The notes beneath the pieces were generated by a model that saw only the letters and a list, made by a program, of their open reading frames with translations, ran no database searches and was not told the DNA's origin. From positions 1-64,000 of the forward strand of contig DAOUIF010000050.1 of the NCBI GenBank assembly GCA_034423575.1: DNA of 64,000 bases, read 5' to 3'. Positions within the stretch are counted from its first letter, which is position 1; every line of letters starts with the position of its first letter. The stretch comes from Bin87 sp034423575. Lineage in GTDB: Bacteria > Chloroflexota > Dehalococcoidia > Lucifugimonadales > UBA3495. Position numbers and translations under genes: made by a program. Shown here one piece after another: positions 22,626 through 31,050 of this stretch.

Positions 22626-23831
22626 ATGCTGAACCTTTCGCTGCCCTGGAAACGCAGCGCCGAAGAGGCAGAGGAGGCTCCGGAACAGCTTGGCAGGCGG
22701 CGTCCTTCGAGAAATGCAGCCGGCCGAAGTCGCCGGTTGGGAACGACCGGCACCGATGCCGCGCAGGCTGCGCGCACTCGTCGTCGGCTGGAATCCCGCC
22801 GCCAACGCATCGCGATCGTCGTCGGAGCCGTGCTGATCCTGGTCATCGTGGGCGTGGTGCTGGCGGGCGTGTACCAGCAGTTCATCCTGCCGCCGCGCGT
22901 GATGGCGGGCGAGGTCAGAGGGGTGCGGTTCTCCATGGGCGACCTCGTCGAACGCATCCGCGTCCTTCAGGGCATCAACCGTTACCAGGGTGGACAGGTT
23001 GATTTCAGCCGGATACCGTTCCAACTGCTCACCGACCTGCTGCACGCGGAGATACTGCGCCAGGCGGCGCCCGGCCTCGGCATCAACGTCACCGACTCGC
23101 AGATCGACGACGCGATCCGGGATCAATTCCGACCCGAGCCTGGGCCTGGCCAGGATGCCGACGACCCGCAACTGGCTGCACAGCTGGACGCGGAGTTTGA
23201 CAACATCTACAAGAACTTCCTGACCCAGGTGAACCTGACCGATGGCGCCTACCGCCGGATGATGGAGGAACGTCTACACCAGAGCACGCTGTTCGGAATC
23301 ATGCTGGCATCCCTGCCGGAGGAGGCGCCCCAGATTGAACTGCAGGCCATCGCGATGAGCCTGAACTCCAACGCTTCTCCGGAGGCGGTGCGCGAACGCC
23401 TGATGCTGGGTCAGGATTTCGGATCCGTGTCCCGGGAAATCACCGGATCGGACGGCTACATCGGCTGGGTGCCGGAAGGAGCGTTTCCAGAGTTCGACAG
23501 TTACCTGTTCGGAGAGACCGAAGTCGCTGAAGACGGGACCACAACGCGCAAACCGGCCTCGCTGGAACCCGGCGAGATATCCACCCCGATATACGAGGGC
23601 GAAACGATTTTCATCATCCAGGCCATCGGGGAGCCGGAGACGCGAGAGGTAGAAACGCAAATGCTTTTCCAAATGGCCGGCGCCCGGGTCGAGGAATGGA
23701 AAGACGAGCAGTTGGCGCGCGGGTCTGAGGAAGGCTGGGTAAAGATCAACTTCGACAGCAACCGCTACGCCTGGGTGACCGACCAGGTACGGCTGACCGC
23801 GCCGCGGGTCACCCCACAGCCCCAGCAGTAG
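22626..23831 (+). CDS. Membrane-anchored SurA/PrsA-like foldase
   Basis: A 401-residue protein with a basic cytoplasmic start, one membrane segment at about residues 62-84 (IAIVVGAVLILVIVGVVLAG), and an extracytoplasmic part. That part has an N-terminal chaperone-like helical domain (FQLLTDLLHAEILRQAAPGLGINVTDSQID) and a parvulin-type region from about residue 235 (SPEAVRERLMLGQDFGSVSRE, then GYIGWVPEGAFPEFD and LEPGEISTPI). It should help fold exported proteins. It begins 15 bases after rpsR and may be read through from the ribosomal promoter. Parvulin active-site residues are only partly evident, so chaperone function without isomerase activity is possible. Confidence 0.82.
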   Translation: MLNLSLPWKRSAEEAEEAPEQLGRRRPSRNAAGRSRRLGTTGTDAAQAARTRRRLESRRQRIAIVVGAVLILVIVGVVLAGVYQQFILPPRVMAGEVRGVRFSMGDLVERIRVLQGINRYQGGQVDFSRIPFQLLTDLLHAEILRQAAPGLGINVTDSQIDDAIRDQFRPEPGPGQDADDPQLAAQLDAEFDNIYKNFLTQVNLTDGAYRRMMEERLHQSTLFGIMLASLPEEAPQIELQAIAMSLNSNASPEAVRERLMLGQDFGSVSREITGSDGYIGWVPEGAFPEFDSYLFGETEVAEDGTTTRKPASLEPGEISTPIYEGETIFIIQAIGEPETREVETQMLFQMAGARVEEWKDEQLARGSEEGWVKINFDSNRYAWVTDQVRLTAPRVTPQPQQ

Positions 23832-23924
23832 GGCCCGCGAGGGTTTCAGGACGTTCACTGACGGTTACAGCGCCCTGCTGAGTTATCACCAAAGGCCAAG
23901 CGCACCACACCGCAACACCAGCAG

Positions 23925-25244
23925 ATGCCCGCCGCTACGGATTCAATCAACATCGGCCTGATGGGACTCGGGACCGTCGGAGGCGGCGTCGCTGCTGCGC
24001 TGTCGGGCAACGCGGATGAGATCCGCCGGAAGACCGGCCGCACAGTGCGTTTGCGGCGAGCCCTGGTTCGCGACGCGACGAAAAGCCGCGAGCCGTCGCC
24101 GCCACCGGGCGTGTTGACGACGAATCCGGAGGACATTCTCGCCGACCCGGAGATCCACGTAGTCGTTGAAGTGATGGGCGGCGACACGCCGGCCGGCGAC
24201 TACTTGGAACGCGCCCTGGCTGGTGGGAAGCACGTCGTCACCGCCAACAAGGAAGTGATGGCCCGTCGCGGGGCATCGCTTCTTGCGCTGGCGCAGTCCC
24301 AGAGCGTCAATCTGCTGTTCGAGGCGTCTGCCGGCGGTGGTATTCCCATTGTCGGCTGCTTGATGACACAACTGTTGGCCAACGACATTCGCTCGATCCG
24401 CTCCATCATCAACGGAACCACCAATTACATCCTGACCCGGATGGCGCGCAGCCAGACGCCGTTTGCCGACGCGTTGGCCGAGGCCCAGGGCCGGGGTTAC
24501 GCCGAGGCGGATCCGACCAATGACGTCGAAGGCATCGACGCGGCGTACAAGCTGTCGGTGCTGGGCAGCCTGGCTTTCCACCGATCGATACCCCACGGGG
24601 CGATACACACTGAAGGCATCAGTCGCCTCGGCCCCGAAGATTTCCGGTATGCGGCCGAACTGGGTTACGCCATCAAATCCCTGGCGATAGCGCAGGCGGG
24701 ACCGGACGGCGCCATCCAGGCCCGAGTTCATCCCGCCCTGGTTCCCGAAGACCATCTGCTGGCCAAGGTCGACGGCGTGTATAATGCCGTAGAAGTGACC
24801 GGCGACCTGTGTGGCCAGATCATCCTGCACGGCCAGGGGGCCGGCCGCGACGCCACTACCAGCGCGGTGATGGGCGACATCCTGAACGTGGTCAGGTTCA
24901 TCGACAGCGCCGGCGCTCCGCCGCTACTTCCGGTTTCCAACGGGCGAGACCAGCAACCCGGGGACACCATCCGACCCATCGACGAACTCTCGAGCGCGTA
25001 CTACATGCGACTCACCTGCGCGGACCAGGCCGGCGTACTGGCTCAGATTGCGCGGCTGCTGGGTGACGGCAACATCTCAATCGCCACCGTGATCCAGAAG
25101 GATACCGACCCGGGCAGTGGAACTGCCCAACTGGTCATCACCACCTATCCCTCACGGGAGGCCGACGTGCAGACCGCGCTGGCGGGCGTAAAGCAGTTGG
25201 GCGTGGTGGTAAGCGTCGACAATCTGATCCGCATTGAACAGTAA
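23925..25244 (+). CDS. hom: Homoserine dehydrogenase
   Basis: A 439-residue enzyme that reduces aspartate semialdehyde to homoserine with NAD(P)H, the branch point to threonine and methionine. The nucleotide-binding loop GLMGLGTVGGGVAAAL lies at residues 11-26, HVVTANKEVMARRG near 105, the catalytic region TNYILTRMA and GYAEADPTNDVEGIDAAYKL in the middle, and a C-terminal ACT domain from about residue 360 (YYMRLTCADQAGVLAQIARL), usually used for threonine feedback. The start lacks a clear Shine-Dalgarno. Threonine synthase follows. Confidence 0.96.
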   Translation: MPAATDSINIGLMGLGTVGGGVAAALSGNADEIRRKTGRTVRLRRALVRDATKSREPSPPPGVLTTNPEDILADPEIHVVVEVMGGDTPAGDYLERALAGGKHVVTANKEVMARRGASLLALAQSQSVNLLFEASAGGGIPIVGCLMTQLLANDIRSIRSIINGTTNYILTRMARSQTPFADALAEAQGRGYAEADPTNDVEGIDAAYKLSVLGSLAFHRSIPHGAIHTEGISRLGPEDFRYAAELGYAIKSLAIAQAGPDGAIQARVHPALVPEDHLLAKVDGVYNAVEVTGDLCGQIILHGQGAGRDATTSAVMGDILNVVRFIDSAGAPPLLPVSNGRDQQPGDTIRPIDELSSAYYMRLTCADQAGVLAQIARLLGDGNISIATVIQKDTDPGSGTAQLVITTYPSREADVQTALAGVKQLGVVVSVDNLIRIEQ

Positions 25245-25327
25245 ACCGACCGCAGCCAACTAACCCGACGCATCGATCCCAGTAACCAGGCGAAACCGTG
25301 GCACCACCCTGCCAAACCCGGTAGAAA

Positions 25328-26395
25328 ATGGGCGAAGGCGTATTACGACAGTACCGGGACCTACTGCCGGTCAATGAAGAGACACCCATCTTCTCGATGG
25401 GCGAGGGCGACACGCCGTTGGTGCGCTCCCGGCAACTTGGTCCCGAGTTGGGCTGCACGAACCTGTACTTCAAGCTGGAAGGCTGCAACCCTACCGGCTC
25501 ATTCAAGGACCGGGGGATGGTGGTGGCCATGGCCAAAGCGCTGGAGGAAGGGAGCGTCGGCGTGATGTGCGCCTCTACGGGCAACACCAGCGCGTCGGCG
25601 GCAGCCTACGCCGCCTACTGCAACCTGCCCGCGTGGGTCCTGATACCCAAGGGCGAGGTGGCATTGGGCAAACTGGCGCAGGCCATGGCGTACGGCGCGA
25701 GAATCCTGCTGGTAGATGGAAATTTCGACGCGGCCCTGGCGCTGGTCCGTGAGTTCACGAAGACCAACCCCATAACGCTGGTAAATTCCGTGAACCAACA
25801 CCGCATTGAGGGGCAGAAGACCGCGGCCTTCGAGATTTCCGATGTTCTGGAAGAGGCGCCGGACTACCTTTTCATCCCCGTGGGAAACGCGGGCAATATC
25901 ACTGCGTACTGGCGTGGGTTCGTCGAGTACCACCAGTTGGGGCGCAACGAGGTCCTGCCCAAGATGATGGGTTTCCAGGCGGAAGGCGCGGCGCCGATAG
26001 TTCGTGGGGAGCCGGTCCCCTTCCCACAGACCATCGCTTCGGCCATACGCATTGGGAACCCGGCAAGCTGGAAGTTCGCAGAACGCGCGCGGGACCAGTC
26101 GGGCGGAGTCATCGACGCGGTGAGCGACGATGAGATCCTGGAGGCTTACCGTCTGCTGGCGTCGCGAGAAGGGATCTTCGGGGAGCCGGCCTCGGCGGCT
26201 TCAGTGGCCGGCCTGATCAAGATGCAGCGAAACGGACTTGATCTGACGGGCAAGCGGGTGGTGTGTATCATAACGGGAAGTGGGCTCAAGGATCCGGACA
26301 TGGCGGTCAGCAGCGCGCAGGCTGACACCGTGGAAGTCAAGCCCAACCTCGAGGCCATCGAAAACGCAATCATGGAGGCTCTGCCCGCCAGATGA
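25328..26395 (+). CDS. thrC: Threonine synthase
   Basis: A 355-residue PLP enzyme that turns O-phosphohomoserine into threonine. The PLP lysine is Lys60 in NPTGSFKDRG; the ASTGNTSASAAAYAAYC and PVGNAGNITAYWRGF loops bind phosphate and cofactor. The short length without the N-terminal extra domain is the usual bacterial type. It follows hom by 83 bases and overlaps folE by four bases (ATGA), so hom, thrC and folE are likely one transcript. No Shine-Dalgarno is evident at its start. Confidence 0.95.
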   Translation: MGEGVLRQYRDLLPVNEETPIFSMGEGDTPLVRSRQLGPELGCTNLYFKLEGCNPTGSFKDRGMVVAMAKALEEGSVGVMCASTGNTSASAAAYAAYCNLPAWVLIPKGEVALGKLAQAMAYGARILLVDGNFDAALALVREFTKTNPITLVNSVNQHRIEGQKTAAFEISDVLEEAPDYLFIPVGNAGNITAYWRGFVEYHQLGRNEVLPKMMGFQAEGAAPIVRGEPVPFPQTIASAIRIGNPASWKFAERARDQSGGVIDAVSDDEILEAYRLLASREGIFGEPASAASVAGLIKMQRNGLDLTGKRVVCIITGSGLKDPDMAVSSAQADTVEVKPNLEAIENAIMEALPAR

Positions 26396-26994
26396 GCGTT
26401 GCCGGACCCAAAATGAACCTGGCCGCCATCGAGGTCGCGGTAGGCACCATTCTCAAGTACATCGACGAGGACAGCGGGCGCGAGGGTCTCTGGCGGACCC
26501 CAGAGCGGGTCGCGGAAATGTACGCCGAGTTGTTCTCCGGGGTGGGAACGGATCCCGCGGCAGAAATCGACGCGATGTTTTCCGAAGACGTGACCCACGA
26601 CCCGGTGGTGGTGGCGGACCTGCCTTTCTACACCATGTGCGAGCACCATCTGCTGCCATTTTTTGGAAAGGCCAGCCTGGTGTACATACCTGACCGGCAC
26701 ATCGCGGGGATCAGTAAGATCGCCCGGGCGCTGGAAAACACCGCACGAAGATTGCAGGTGCAGGAGCGCCTCACCGCCCAACTGGCGGACGCGGTTTTGA
26801 CGCGGGTGCAGCCCCTGGCCGTGGCCTGCCGCGTCGAGGCAGAGCACCTGTGCATGTCGATGCGCGGGATCCAAAAACCGGGCCATCGCGTGGTGACCAC
26901 GGCAGTTCGGCAACGTCAAGGGAGCGGCGATAATGGGGCCGCACCGTGGTATTCCGCAACCGAATTGCTGAGCCTGATGGACCGCCCAGCGTAA
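26392..26994 (+). CDS. folE: GTP cyclohydrolase I
   Basis: A 200-residue type IA GTP cyclohydrolase, which makes dihydroneopterin triphosphate for folate. The zinc ligands Cys83 and His86 (TMCEHHLLPF) and Cys154 (EHLCMSMRG) are all present, as are HIAGISKIAR and the final HRVVTTA. The start codon overlaps the thrC stop (ATGA), showing translational coupling. No other folate gene is adjacent. Confidence 0.96.
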   Translation: MSVAGPKMNLAAIEVAVGTILKYIDEDSGREGLWRTPERVAEMYAELFSGVGTDPAAEIDAMFSEDVTHDPVVVADLPFYTMCEHHLLPFFGKASLVYIPDRHIAGISKIARALENTARRLQVQERLTAQLADAVLTRVQPLAVACRVEAEHLCMSMRGIQKPGHRVVTTAVRQRQGSGDNGAAPWYSATELLSLMDRPA

Positions 26995-27008
26995 GCGACA
27001 GGCCTCTC

Positions 27009-28025
27009 ATGACTACGGTCCAACCAGTAACCCCAATCACCTCCTTTGAGGAAGTCCGGCAGCAATGGGAGGAACTCCTTGGCCGGTCGGTGGTGAACAA
27101 CCTGTACATCACGCCCACCTGGCAGGAGCTGTGGTGGAGCGCTTTCCAAAACGGCCGCTCGCTGGCTGGGTTCTACCTCACCGATGCCTCAGGTCGATTG
27201 ACCGCCCTGGCGTCGCTGTCGCGCTGCGGCGACAATTTTTCTTTTGTCGGCAACAGCGACACCTTTGACTACAACGATTTCGTCATCGCCCGGGGCGCCG
27301 AGCGGGCATTTTTTCCCGCCCTGCTGGATACCATCGACGCCGGAGGCGGCCAGCAACTGGACCTTTATTCAGTGGGTCAAGACTCGCCGACGCTGGCCAT
27401 GCTGCCGGAGCTTGCGAGGGAACGCGGGTATTCAGTGGATATCGCCGAAGAAGACGTCGCGCCTCGCATCGACCTGCCGCCGTCGTGGGACGATTACCTG
27501 GCCGGGTTGAGCAAAAAAGACCGGCATGAATTGCGTCGAAAATTGCGCCGGCTTGAAGGTCACGAGAACTGGCGTTGGTTCTGCGTTTCGGACCCAGGGG
27601 AGGCCAGCGACCGCGCGGACACGTTCCTGGCCCTGATGAGAAACAGCGACCCGGCCAAGGCCGAGTTTCTGACTGAAGACCGCGAAGATTTTTTCCGCAA
27701 GCTGATCGCCACCACGGCGGCCCAAGGAGTGCTGCGGCTCTTCTTCATGGAAATGGACGGCAAGCCGGTGGCCGCCTCGCTGTGCCTGGATTACGACGGC
27801 GTACGGATGCTGTACAACAGCGGCCACGACACGGAATACCGCTACTACAGTGTTGGGCTACTGCTTCACGCGCTGTCGCTGCGCGACGCCCTGGAACGGG
27901 GGTATCGATACTTCGATTTCCTCCGGGGAAACGAATCCTACAAGTATCGGCTGGGCGGACGTGATCATCATCTATACCGGATAACCCTCCAACGTTCCGA
28001 TTCGCGGGAAACGAGCGGCGGATGA
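27009..28025 (+). CDS. FemAB/BioF2-like GNAT acyltransferase
   Basis: A 338-residue protein of the Acetyltransf_6 (BioF2/CelD, FemAB-like) group. The N-terminal half is degenerate and the C-terminal half has the GNAT core, ending in the typical YFDFLRGNESYKYRLGG motif. Members transfer acyl or aminoacyl groups in cell-wall, capsule or exopolysaccharide synthesis. The start at 27009 (ATGACTACGG) lies 14 bases after folE; an upstream in-frame start would overlap folE by 49 bases and is less likely. It precedes an MshA-like glycosyltransferase and a PIG-L deacetylase, so a link to a sugar conjugate is plausible. Confidence 0.8.
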   Translation: MTTVQPVTPITSFEEVRQQWEELLGRSVVNNLYITPTWQELWWSAFQNGRSLAGFYLTDASGRLTALASLSRCGDNFSFVGNSDTFDYNDFVIARGAERAFFPALLDTIDAGGGQQLDLYSVGQDSPTLAMLPELARERGYSVDIAEEDVAPRIDLPPSWDDYLAGLSKKDRHELRRKLRRLEGHENWRWFCVSDPGEASDRADTFLALMRNSDPAKAEFLTEDREDFFRKLIATTAAQGVLRLFFMEMDGKPVAASLCLDYDGVRMLYNSGHDTEYRYYSVGLLLHALSLRDALERGYRYFDFLRGNESYKYRLGGRDHHLYRITLQRSDSRETSGG

Positions 28026-28049
28026 CGAAACGGATAAGAAACACCTCAT

Positions 28050-28058
28050 TGTTACAAT
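28050..28058 (+). promoter_or_regulatory. Extended -10 before glycosyltransferase
   Basis: TGT-TACAAT, 61 bases before the TTG start at 28120, in the only intergenic gap of this stretch. Confidence 0.5.
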
Positions 28059-28119
28059 TCGAAACATCCCGACCGCTCATTTCAGGTTCGCCTCCAGACC
28101 GTCATAGCGGCTTTTTGCC

Positions 28120-29358
28120 TTGATATCCGACTGTACATCCCGGGTCGCGCTGATCTCCTACCACACCTGCCCACTGGCTGCGCCGGGGCAGGGGAAGGCA
28201 GGAGGCATGAACGTGCACGTACGCGAGCTGGCCCGGGCGATGGGGAACCTGGGTGTGGCGGTGGATGTGTTCACGCGGGAGCACGATTACCGTTGCGACG
28301 GCAACGATGCGCGCTGCGACGGAGTCACCTACGTCCACGTGCCGGCCGGGCCAGCAGATGCCCCGCTGGCTGATTTGCCCAACTACCTGGACGACTTCGT
28401 CGCTGGAGTTGACGCTTACAGGCAACGAAACAACCTTCGTTACCGGGCGATCCATTCACACTACTGGCTGAGCGGCTGGGCCGGAACCCGTCTGGCCGCC
28501 GCATCAGGTACGCCACAGGTGGTGACCTTCCACACTCTTTCGCGCATCAAGATGCAGTCGCGGTCCGGGGAACAGGAACCGCCGGTGCGCCAGCAGACCG
28601 AAGAGCAGATCATCGCCGACGCCGATTGCGTGGTGGCGTTTAGCCCGCACGAGCGGGACGCCATGGTGAAGCTGTATGGAGCAGATAGAAACCGCGTTGA
28701 GCTGATACCGTGCGGGGTAGATCTGAGCCGGTTCCGGCCCATTGGCCGAACTGCGGCGCGGCGGGAACTTGGCTTGAACGGCCACAAAGTCATGCTCTAT
28801 GTGGGCCGTATCGAGCCGTTGAAGGGCGCGGACCTGCTGCTGCACGCCGCAGCTTCACTGGAGTCGGAAGAGGGCGTCCAGGTGCTCGTAGTCGGGTCCG
28901 ATGCGGAGGGCAGCGGCGAGATGGAGCGGCTGCACCAACTTTCCGACGAGCTGCAATTGGGAGACGCCGTAGAGTTCGTGGGCCGCGTGTCCCAGGATCG
29001 GTTGGCCCTTTACTATTCCGCGGCGGACGTGTGCGTGGTGCCATCTTTTTACGAGAGTTTCGGCCTGGCCGCGCTGGAGAGCATGGCCTGCGGGACTCCG
29101 GTGGTGGCCTCTCGCGTCGGCGGGCTTTCGACGATCGTGCAACACGGCCGGACCGGTTACCTGAAGTCCTGGCGCTGTCCTGAGGCGTTCGCCCAATCAT
29201 TGGAAATGATCATGGCCAACGAAGACCTGCGCGACAGCATGGGTCGGGCCGCTCGCAACCGCGCGGAAACCCTGAGTTGGGACCAGGTGGCGGGCCGTTT
29301 GCTGGCGCTTTACGCCCGCCTTGATTCGGCTGGCGCCGATTCGGGAACGGCCAGCTGA
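28120..29358 (+). CDS. GT4 glycosyltransferase, MshA-like
   Basis: A 412-residue GT-B glycosyltransferase of family GT4. The start VALISYHTCPLAAPGQGKAG and GGMNVHVRELARAMGNLG closely follow the pattern of MshA (D-inositol 3-phosphate GlcNAc transferase) and of sucrose-phosphate synthase-like enzymes. The C-terminal nucleotide-sugar site has VGRIEPLKGADLLL, then PSFYESFGLAALESMACGTPVVAS with the EX7E glutamates. The start is TTG with no clear ribosome site; GTC and other upstream options look no better. It overlaps the DUF502 gene by one base. Product assignment beyond GT4 is tentative. Confidence 0.85.
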   Translation: MISDCTSRVALISYHTCPLAAPGQGKAGGMNVHVRELARAMGNLGVAVDVFTREHDYRCDGNDARCDGVTYVHVPAGPADAPLADLPNYLDDFVAGVDAYRQRNNLRYRAIHSHYWLSGWAGTRLAAASGTPQVVTFHTLSRIKMQSRSGEQEPPVRQQTEEQIIADADCVVAFSPHERDAMVKLYGADRNRVELIPCGVDLSRFRPIGRTAARRELGLNGHKVMLYVGRIEPLKGADLLLHAAASLESEEGVQVLVVGSDAEGSGEMERLHQLSDELQLGDAVEFVGRVSQDRLALYYSAADVCVVPSFYESFGLAALESMACGTPVVASRVGGLSTIVQHGRTGYLKSWRCPEAFAQSLEMIMANEDLRDSMGRAARNRAETLSWDQVAGRLLALYARLDSAGADSGTAS

Positions 29359-30209
29359 TGCAGTCGGAGCGCCGCCGACTGGCGCCGAACGAATTCGGAT
29401 TCCCGAATTACCCCGGGTACGGGGAGGGGAAACCGCGACGCCGCAGGCCGTTCGGGTCGGCGCTACGGCATCTGGAAGGGCGCATGGTCGCCGGCCTGCT
29501 GGTGTTCCTGCCGGTTTTGGTGACCTATTTCGTGTTCAAATTTTTCTACGACGTGCTGGCTTCGCTGCTGGAGCCTTTCGTCCGCTGGCTGAACATTCCC
29601 AAGACAGGCGGATTCGACTGGACCGACCTAGTGGGGGTAGCCGCAGTGCTGGTGGTGATCTACATCGTCGGACTGCTCATCAGTTGGGCGGTGGCAAAGT
29701 TTTTGATCAACCAGATCCACGATCTGATCGGGCGGATTCCGGTAGTCGGCGCGGTGTACAACACGACGCGGGTGGGGATCGACTTTCTGTCCGACACCCA
29801 GCAACAGGAGTACCGGGGCGTGGTGCTCATGGAGTTCCCGCGTCTTGGAGTGTTGTCCATTGGGCTGATCACGTCGAACCTCGGCCAGCTGGATGGGGTA
29901 GAGGATTACCTGTCGATCTACGTGCCCACGACTCCGGTTCCGTCTTCCGGCTATCTGGTGGTGGCCGCCTCCAGCAAAGTGACGCCCACTGATATTACCG
30001 TAGACGAAGCCATGCGCATCATTATCTCGGGCGGTATCCTTGCCGGTGATATCATCGCTGGCCGGGTCTCACTCAATGGCGCCCAGCACCCAACACCCGA
30101 TTTCCATTGGCTGTGGGGCAGTGACGCCACCGTCCACGCCGCGCCGCGGCCCTCCTGGCCCAGGCCGGTGCCGGACTCGATCCCGGTCCTTACGGAAATC
30201 CAGGACTAG
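29358..30209 (+). CDS. DUF502 membrane protein
   Basis: A 283-residue protein with two membrane segments, at about residues 40-62 (MVAGLLVFLPVLVTYFVFKF) and 91-113 (VAAVLVVIYIVGLLISWAV), followed by the conserved DUF502 core: GRIPVVGAVYNTTR, the GVVLMEFPRLG strand, FVPTTP-like YVPTTPVPSSG and DEAMRIIISGG. The family is widespread in bacteria and plants and its role is unknown. Its ATG overlaps the stop of the glycosyltransferase (TGATG), so the two are co-translated. The C-terminal 40 residues are Pro-rich and variable. Confidence 0.9.
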   Translation: MQSERRRLAPNEFGFPNYPGYGEGKPRRRRPFGSALRHLEGRMVAGLLVFLPVLVTYFVFKFFYDVLASLLEPFVRWLNIPKTGGFDWTDLVGVAAVLVVIYIVGLLISWAVAKFLINQIHDLIGRIPVVGAVYNTTRVGIDFLSDTQQQEYRGVVLMEFPRLGVLSIGLITSNLGQLDGVEDYLSIYVPTTPVPSSGYLVVAASSKVTPTDITVDEAMRIIISGGILAGDIIAGRVSLNGAQHPTPDFHWLWGSDATVHAAPRPSWPRPVPDSIPVLTEIQD

Positions 30210-30293
30210 CATTTTCTTCATTGCGCTGGTTCAAAAATTTCCCGCAGAATCCGTTTATCCTGTTGAACATTGCATCCCCGGAGGATTAGCCCC

Positions 30294-31025
30294 ATGGATT
30301 TCACTCCCGAACGCGCCCTGGTGGTTATCCCACATCCCGACGATGCGGAGGTGTGGGCCGGAGGCACCATAGCCCGCTGGGTGCGCGGGGGCTCGGAAGT
30401 CCACTACGTCCTATGCACCGACGGGAGCAAGGGCACGGACGACCCCGAAATCGACCCGATCGAATTGGCGGCCACCCGCGGTGGCGAGCAGATGGCTGCT
30501 GCCGACATTCTCGGCATCAAGAACGTGGTGATGCTGGGCAGGCCGGATGGCGAACTGGAAGACACGTCGGATTTTCGTCGGGACGTGGTTCGGCAGATCC
30601 GCGTAATCAAGCCCGATGTGGTGCTGACGGCCGAGCCCTACCGCCGCAACATGCAATGGCACCGGGACAACCGGATCACCGGACAGGTGGCGCTGGACGC
30701 GGTGTTCCCGTACGCTCGGGACCACCTGCATTTCGGCGATCTGTTCGCCAACGAGGGGATTGAGCCTCACAAAACCGCGGCGGTGATGTTCTGGGGATCG
30801 GAAAACCCCAACACCTTCGTGGACATTGAGGCCGATTTCGACGTCAAGATGGACGCGGTTTTGGCTCACCGCTCCCTGGCCCGCGATCGGTCCAGGGAAC
30901 AATTGGAAGAGTTCATGCGGGCGCGAGCCAAAGAGGCGGCGCAAGCCGGCAACGATTACCCCGACGAGGATTTCAGAGGGCTGACGCTGGCGGAAGCGTT
31001 CCGGCGAGTTACCTTCCGGACCTAG
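30294..31025 (+). CDS. PIG-L/LmbE-family deacetylase
   Basis: A 243-residue zinc deacetylase of the PIG-L family (MshB, BshB, LmbE). The zinc motif PHPDDAE is at residues 13-19, and MQWHRDNRITGQVALDAVFPYARD supplies the later His. Members remove an acetyl group from N-acetylglucosaminyl conjugates in mycothiol, bacillithiol or GPI synthesis, or from secondary metabolites. GGAGGA lies 8 bases before the ATG at 30294. With the MshA-like transferase two genes upstream it could form the first two steps of a low-molecular-weight thiol route, but PIG-L proteins are numerous in such genomes and the link is only suggestive. Confidence 0.88.
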   Translation: MDFTPERALVVIPHPDDAEVWAGGTIARWVRGGSEVHYVLCTDGSKGTDDPEIDPIELAATRGGEQMAAADILGIKNVVMLGRPDGELEDTSDFRRDVVRQIRVIKPDVVLTAEPYRRNMQWHRDNRITGQVALDAVFPYARDHLHFGDLFANEGIEPHKTAAVMFWGSENPNTFVDIEADFDVKMDAVLAHRSLARDRSREQLEEFMRARAKEAAQAGNDYPDEDFRGLTLAEAFRRVTFRT

Positions 31026-31050
31026 CCGACGTGCCGGGTCGCCTGATCGG

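Noticed and set aside
24781..24786. TATAAT-like sequence near 24781
   Set aside because: It lies inside hom, in coding sequence and without a downstream start, so it is taken as chance.
30225..30275. Possible decayed third copy of the palindromic repeat (AGAATCCGTTTATCCTGTT)
   Set aside because: Only a partial arm is visible and no inverted partner, so it is not called.
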